From Pachypanchax playfairii (Eukaryota; Chordata; Actinopteri; Cyprinodontiformes; Aplocheilidae): a DNA stretch of 64,000 nucleotides. Location of the stretch: the NCBI GenBank assembly GCA_006937955.1, contig SSNP01000040.1, positions 310,001-374,000 of the forward strand, written 5' to 3'. Every line of letters starts with the position of its first letter. Within the stretch, counting starts at the first letter, position 1. The translations under genes and the position numbers were made by a program. This document shows positions 60,829 to 64,000 of the stretch, piece by piece. The notes under the pieces are model-generated. The model was not told the DNA's origin. It ran no database searches and saw only the letters and a list, made by a program, of their open reading frames with translations.

Positions 60829-62454
60829 CTGAAATAAGAGAGGCTGTTTTGAGAAAGAAACAGGGAGAGAAAGATAGAAGGTCCATTCATGCTGTTATTG
60901 TTATGTCTCATTGAGTCTTAGACAGACTTGCAATTAAATGGAACCACATTCACAAACACAGTCTGACAAATTTTTGGGCTAATTGAAAGTGTGTGTGCTC
61001 CTGAAGGTGTGTGTGAAGGGAAAATCTGGAGTTAATTCTTTCCTGGCTGTCTGGTGTGAGTGTGTACGTACGTGTGTAACAGTATCTGCTCAGCGTAAAT
61101 ACACTCATTCTGACAGCCATAATACTGTCTATAACAGGGTGATAAACACACTTGTTTCGGCCTCCATCAGGATAATATTTCTTCAGCTGTGATCCTATAA
61201 TGATGTCTGGAGTTTAGAATAATCTGAAGGGGGGAAACTTTTTGGGAGACTTTAGCTGTACAGAAGATCATCGTGTTTTGTTTAACGGGAAGTAAAAAAA
61301 ATAAATAAATCAAGGATATCCATAAAGTTTGATAAGTTTTAGATTAGGATGCAACATACAAATGATTTGTTCCTTATTTGAATACATCTACCATCAGATG
61401 AGAGGAAGAAAAATAAACTTTTCTTTGGAACTTAGATCAATAGTCTTCTTTTACAGCTAAAAAAAACATGTAAATATGTTTGTTTTGGGGAAGGAGGGTT
61501 ACGTACCTGTATCACAGCTGGTGCAATTATCTGGTCCTTCATCAGAACATGCATGGCAGGTGTGATGGCAGAGGTCGCATTGCCTCCCTGTGGCGTATCG
61601 ACCTGTCGGACAGCGGATTTCACAGCGTCCATCGTAAAAGAACCTGTTCGCAAAGAACATACAGAATCAGCCTGAGCTGCTGTATAGAATATTAATATTA
61701 CTGTGGAAAACCTGTCTGCAGTATGAGTTCACATCTTTTAAATGTTCAGACCTGAAAGTATTCCACATTTCCTGAAGTTTCTCTTAACACAGATTCAATT
61801 TTTTTCCTCAGTAATTGCAACAAACACCACAAAGGGAGAAAACAAACGTATGTTTATGAAATGTTTTGTAACATTTTTCAAAAGGGAAATTATTCAGAAT
61901 CCCCATTTTCCTTTTAAACAACTTGAACATATTTGGTAAGAGGTTTTCATTCTTCCGAGCTGAATTGAGAAAGCATCAGTTCTCTGGCCTTTGCAGGACC
62001 CTCCAGAGACCTCTCAGCTGGATTCAGGTCCAGGCTCTGAGTCAGGACACAACTTTAACAGAATTTTCCTAAAATCATCCCTTTGTTTTCTTGGCAGAGC
62101 GCTTTGTGTTATTGTCTTGCGGAAATTTGAATTTTTCATCCTTGCCTGAGATCCTAAGAAATCTGGAAATGTCTTTTTTGTGCTTTTAAAGTGGTCGGTT
62201 TTATACAAACTCTTTATTTCACATTGTTTTAGTTTATAATAAAAACAATCTTTTTGTCTATTTGAAGATCAGCTTGAGATAACTGAAACGTGACTGTAAA
62301 GCCTCGGATTTTCAGTCTGAAATGCAGATGTTTGCTCGTCGTGTTTGTCACCTTGATTCTGTGCAGGTGGTGCAGTCATCGCTCTCCGGTCCTGTGCACT
62401 GCAGACAGGTAAGATCACAAAGATGGCACGTCCCGCGTTTACTCATGTACTCTC
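45494..62454 (-). CDS. pcsk5: pcsk5, C-terminal part of the membrane-bound long form (PC5/6B type)
   Basis: Exons in order are 62352-62454, 61507-61643, 58997-59197, 58025-58093, 53212-53272, 52983-53128, 52592-52798, 52324-52407, 51904-52090, 51610-51827, 50781-51023, 50428-50661, 50173-50353, 49864-50081, 49523-49623, 48834-49038 and 45494-45897. After two bases that complete an upstream codon, they give 998 residues plus TGA, with all phases agreeing. The product is a string of furin-like cysteine-rich repeats (CxxC pairs, CPxGYY/F words), then one transmembrane helix and an acidic tail. PC5/6B is a proprotein convertase of the trans-Golgi and endosomal route. Its propeptide, catalytic and P domains lie right of the window. 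I found no exon for the short soluble PC5A form here. Confidence 0.95.
47103..47691. mobile_element. TTAA-flanked MITE, copy 2, nested in a LINE
   Basis: It starts TTAAAGAGGCC and ends GGCCTCTTTAA and is related along its length to 23362-23912, with an extra segment near 47380-47445. Removing it with one TTAA restores the LINE reading ANIK-DAY, which shows that TTAA is the duplicated target. Confidence 0.88.
47864..47967 (+). repeat. (GAATT)n microsatellite
   Basis: About twenty GAATT/TGAAT units forming the tail of the LINE at 46822-47967. The minus-strand frames encoding Gln-Phe-Asn-Ser-Ile repeats are artefacts. Confidence 0.98.
48834..53272 (-). CDS. pcsk5: pcsk5 block of closely spaced cysteine-rich repeat exons
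   Basis: Twelve exons lie within 4.4 kb: 53212-53272, 52983-53128, 52592-52798, 52324-52407, 51904-52090, 51610-51827, 50781-51023, 50428-50661, 50173-50353, 49864-50081, 49523-49623 and 48834-49038. They carry repeated furin-type units with about six to eight Cys each, for example CQRCHFTCESCTGHHSLQC and CHPTCKTCS. Potential N-glycosylation sites include NNTEC, ENCSS and, at the junction of 50428 and 50353, NST. Such repeats mediate cell-surface heparan-sulphate and TIMP binding in the family. Confidence 0.93.
53273..58024. other. Large pcsk5 intron with GT-linked repeat array
   Basis: It contains four tandem copies of the GT-linked unit (53717-55114). The rest (55115-58024) has no exon that I can support. 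The stretch 56930-57140 (cctcgtccacacggaaacac) resembles a DNA-transposon-derived repeat common in fish. A GC-richer, purine-rich part at 55640-55870 is unexplained. Confidence 0.6.
53717..55114 (+). repeat. Tandem array of four (GT)n plus 295-bp units
   Basis: The period is 336-338 bp. Each unit is a GT tract of about 40-50 bp, then a unique part starting gggtttgtatttctgacctc and ending ccataaggataccaaaacac. Unique parts start at 53763, 54101, 54437 and 54773. They are nearly identical to each other and contain agggttaggggttagg, tcttagggttagtta and gggtttgggttagg, all TTAGGG-like. Confidence 0.95.
60029..60827 (+). repeat. Two further (GT)n plus 295-bp units
   Basis: The same unit occurs at 60118 and 60475, flanked by GT tracts at 60029-60117, 60405-60474 and 60765-60827. 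These copies share small differences from the 53.7 kb array, such as ggggactcccctttttaggg. They lie in the pcsk5 intron between 59197 and 61507. Confidence 0.95.
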
Positions 62455-64000
62455 CTGCAAACGGAGAACCACCGTGAACGATATGTCACACCTGCTGCAG
62501 ACCTACTTATAATCCTGTAATTTGGATGCTGCATGTGACTTATTTACCAAGTTTAATTTGTGTGCGCTCACTTTGCTTGTTTTTCCCCCACTTGAATTTG
62601 CTGGTTTGAAGCTATGACGTGTACCCAGTTGAGTGAATTAACTACCAGTTGTTATTGTCTTTCACCATGTCGAAGGACCAGCTCATTATTCTCTAACTTC
62701 TTCTGAACAACATCATCTGAATCTTTCTCCCTTTTTTATGTCCAAATCTTCTTTTCCTTTCAGCTGTTCCCTTCAGGGTTCACCACAGCAAGTCATTTGT
62801 CTCCATCTGTCCTCTCTTCTCTCACCCCAACCAACTTCATGTCCTCCTTCCCTACATCCTTATATCTCCTCTTTGGTCTTCCACCTCCTGCCTGCAGTTC
62901 CCACCTCAGCATCCTTTACCCAATAAACCAACTATCCCTCCTCTGGACATGTCCAAACCATCTCAGCTCTGACTTTATCTCCAGAACATTTAACACGTGT
63001 TGTCCTTCTGATGGACTCCTGATCCTGTCCATCCTCGTCACTCCCAAAGAACCTCAACATTTTCATTTCTGCTTCCTCTAGCTGCATCTCCTGTCTCTTC
63101 CTCAGTGGTACCATCTCTAAACCAGACAACATGGCTGTGTTGGAAAAAATATCCCATGAATCACGAAACAACTATTAATGACACTCTCAGAAACTTTCTC
63201 ACTGGAAGAATATTTAAGATTTATTAGTGTTCACAGTCAACTTTAGGAAACACAAAATGGTTCTAACTCAGTCAATTGTACAGATATTCAACTAAAATTG
63301 AGCGTGATAGTAGCTGAGAATCATTCTCAACACACATCCCAAGCACCAACAGATTGTGTGAGACACAGTAATACTGCATGAGATCACACGTTATTTACAA
63401 GTTTTAACCAAAACGACTATAACTCCATCTTTTTTCAGCATATGGTTATAAATTCTGACATGAAAAGCAGGAAGGCAGAAAGCATTCCTTTAAGGAATGG
63501 TAGGCTCTCAGCTAGAATTGGATTAAATCTAAATAAATAATTTGAGATGACGTTTATTTGGAATTAGAACTATATAAAATGAACCAAACTGAAATGAAAT
63601 AGTTGTCACTAAATTTAAAGAGCCACTTGCTCAATGCAGAAAGTTTTTCTTCCATTTTTAGTGATGTGCTAACACGATCCCTCCAAGTTTGTGTGGTTTT
63701 CCTTCCATCATATAAAAACACACATTTAAAGTGAAGTGGATTTCACCCACAGGCTGGAGCCATTTCCAGCCTTTAACCAGGACAAGTGGGGAACGGATGG
63801 TGCCAAAATCCTATTTAGTTTCACTATTAAAACTGTAAATGAGGCACTCTGGAGCCATTTACCACCGGTGACTATTATTTGTGACCAGGTAATGGCAGCA
63901 TCAGGAGGCCTCTAGAGGAGAAGCTAATTAGAGCAGAAATGCAGCAGAATCATCTACCATTTTTCCTCCTCTCTCTGTCTCAACATCCTCTGCTGTTAAA
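62455..64000. other. pcsk5 intron at the right edge
   Basis: I found no further exon. The next upstream pcsk5 exon must end in one base of a Gly-type codon and lies beyond the window. The stretch holds one RTE-like repeat (62755-63130). The remainder is AT-rich single-copy-looking sequence. Confidence 0.6.
62755..63130. repeat. RTE-like LINE/SINE remnant, copy 2
   Basis: Shares ttcatgtcctccttcc, tatatctcctctttggtctt, cctgcctgcagttcccacct and ccaataaaccaact with 34915-35165, and extends further 3'. Confidence 0.55.

Noticed and set aside
1..64000. CRISPR arrays, operons, bacterial promoters or phage genes
   Set aside because: The window is clearly vertebrate nuclear DNA. The repeats seen are microsatellites and transposons.

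Overview
This is eukaryotic DNA, almost certainly from a teleost fish. It has GT-AG introns, dinucleotide and tetranucleotide microsatellites, and fish-type Tc1-like, copia, LINE and MITE insertions. Its four gene families sit in the order and relative orientations known for human 9q21 (PRUNE2, GCNT1, RFK, PCSK5). I assign no species. All exon models were made by reading splice sites and phases by eye. Each complete or partial CDS sums to a whole number of codons, which supports the models.

Layout. 1-7587 is non-coding and probably an intron of prune2. 7588-20311 (+) holds the 3' twelve exons of prune2: the end of the DHHA2 region, a 3.5 kb central exon, and the C-terminal BNIP2/Cdc42GAP-homology (BCH/CRAL-TRIO) domain. 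24782-31097 (-) and 36189-38161 (-) are two tandem gcnt1 genes (core 2 beta-1,6-GlcNAc transferase), each with four coding exons. 40896-42457 (+) is rfk (riboflavin kinase), complete in four exons. 45494-62454 (-) holds the last 17 coding exons of pcsk5, in the long membrane-anchored form: cysteine-rich furin-like repeats, one transmembrane segment and an acidic cytoplasmic tail. Its catalytic part lies beyond the right edge.

The genes are neighbours by ancestry and do not form a pathway. rfk makes FMN. gcnt1 acts in the Golgi on O-glycans. pcsk5 is a secretory-pathway protease. prune2 is a cytosolic scaffold. prune2/gcnt1 and rfk/pcsk5 are convergent pairs. gcnt1 copy 2 and rfk are divergent, with about 2.7 kb between their start codons.

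The accessory sequence is rich. Intron 2 of gcnt1 copy 1 holds a Tc1-like element split by a 3.5 kb insertion, which itself contains a second Tc1-like element interrupted by a copia-type fragment. A hAT-type element with a perfect 8-bp duplication lies in a prune2 intron. A TTAA-targeted MITE has split a LINE reading frame in the last pcsk5 intron. A roughly 295-bp unit rich in TTAGGG-like words, always joined to a GT tract, occurs seven times. The most notable gene-level observation is that the two gcnt1 copies are nearly identical in exons 2-4 but unrelated in introns 2 and 3 and in the 3' flank. One ambiguous base (N at 30637) sits in a gcnt1 coding exon and would shift its frame if real.
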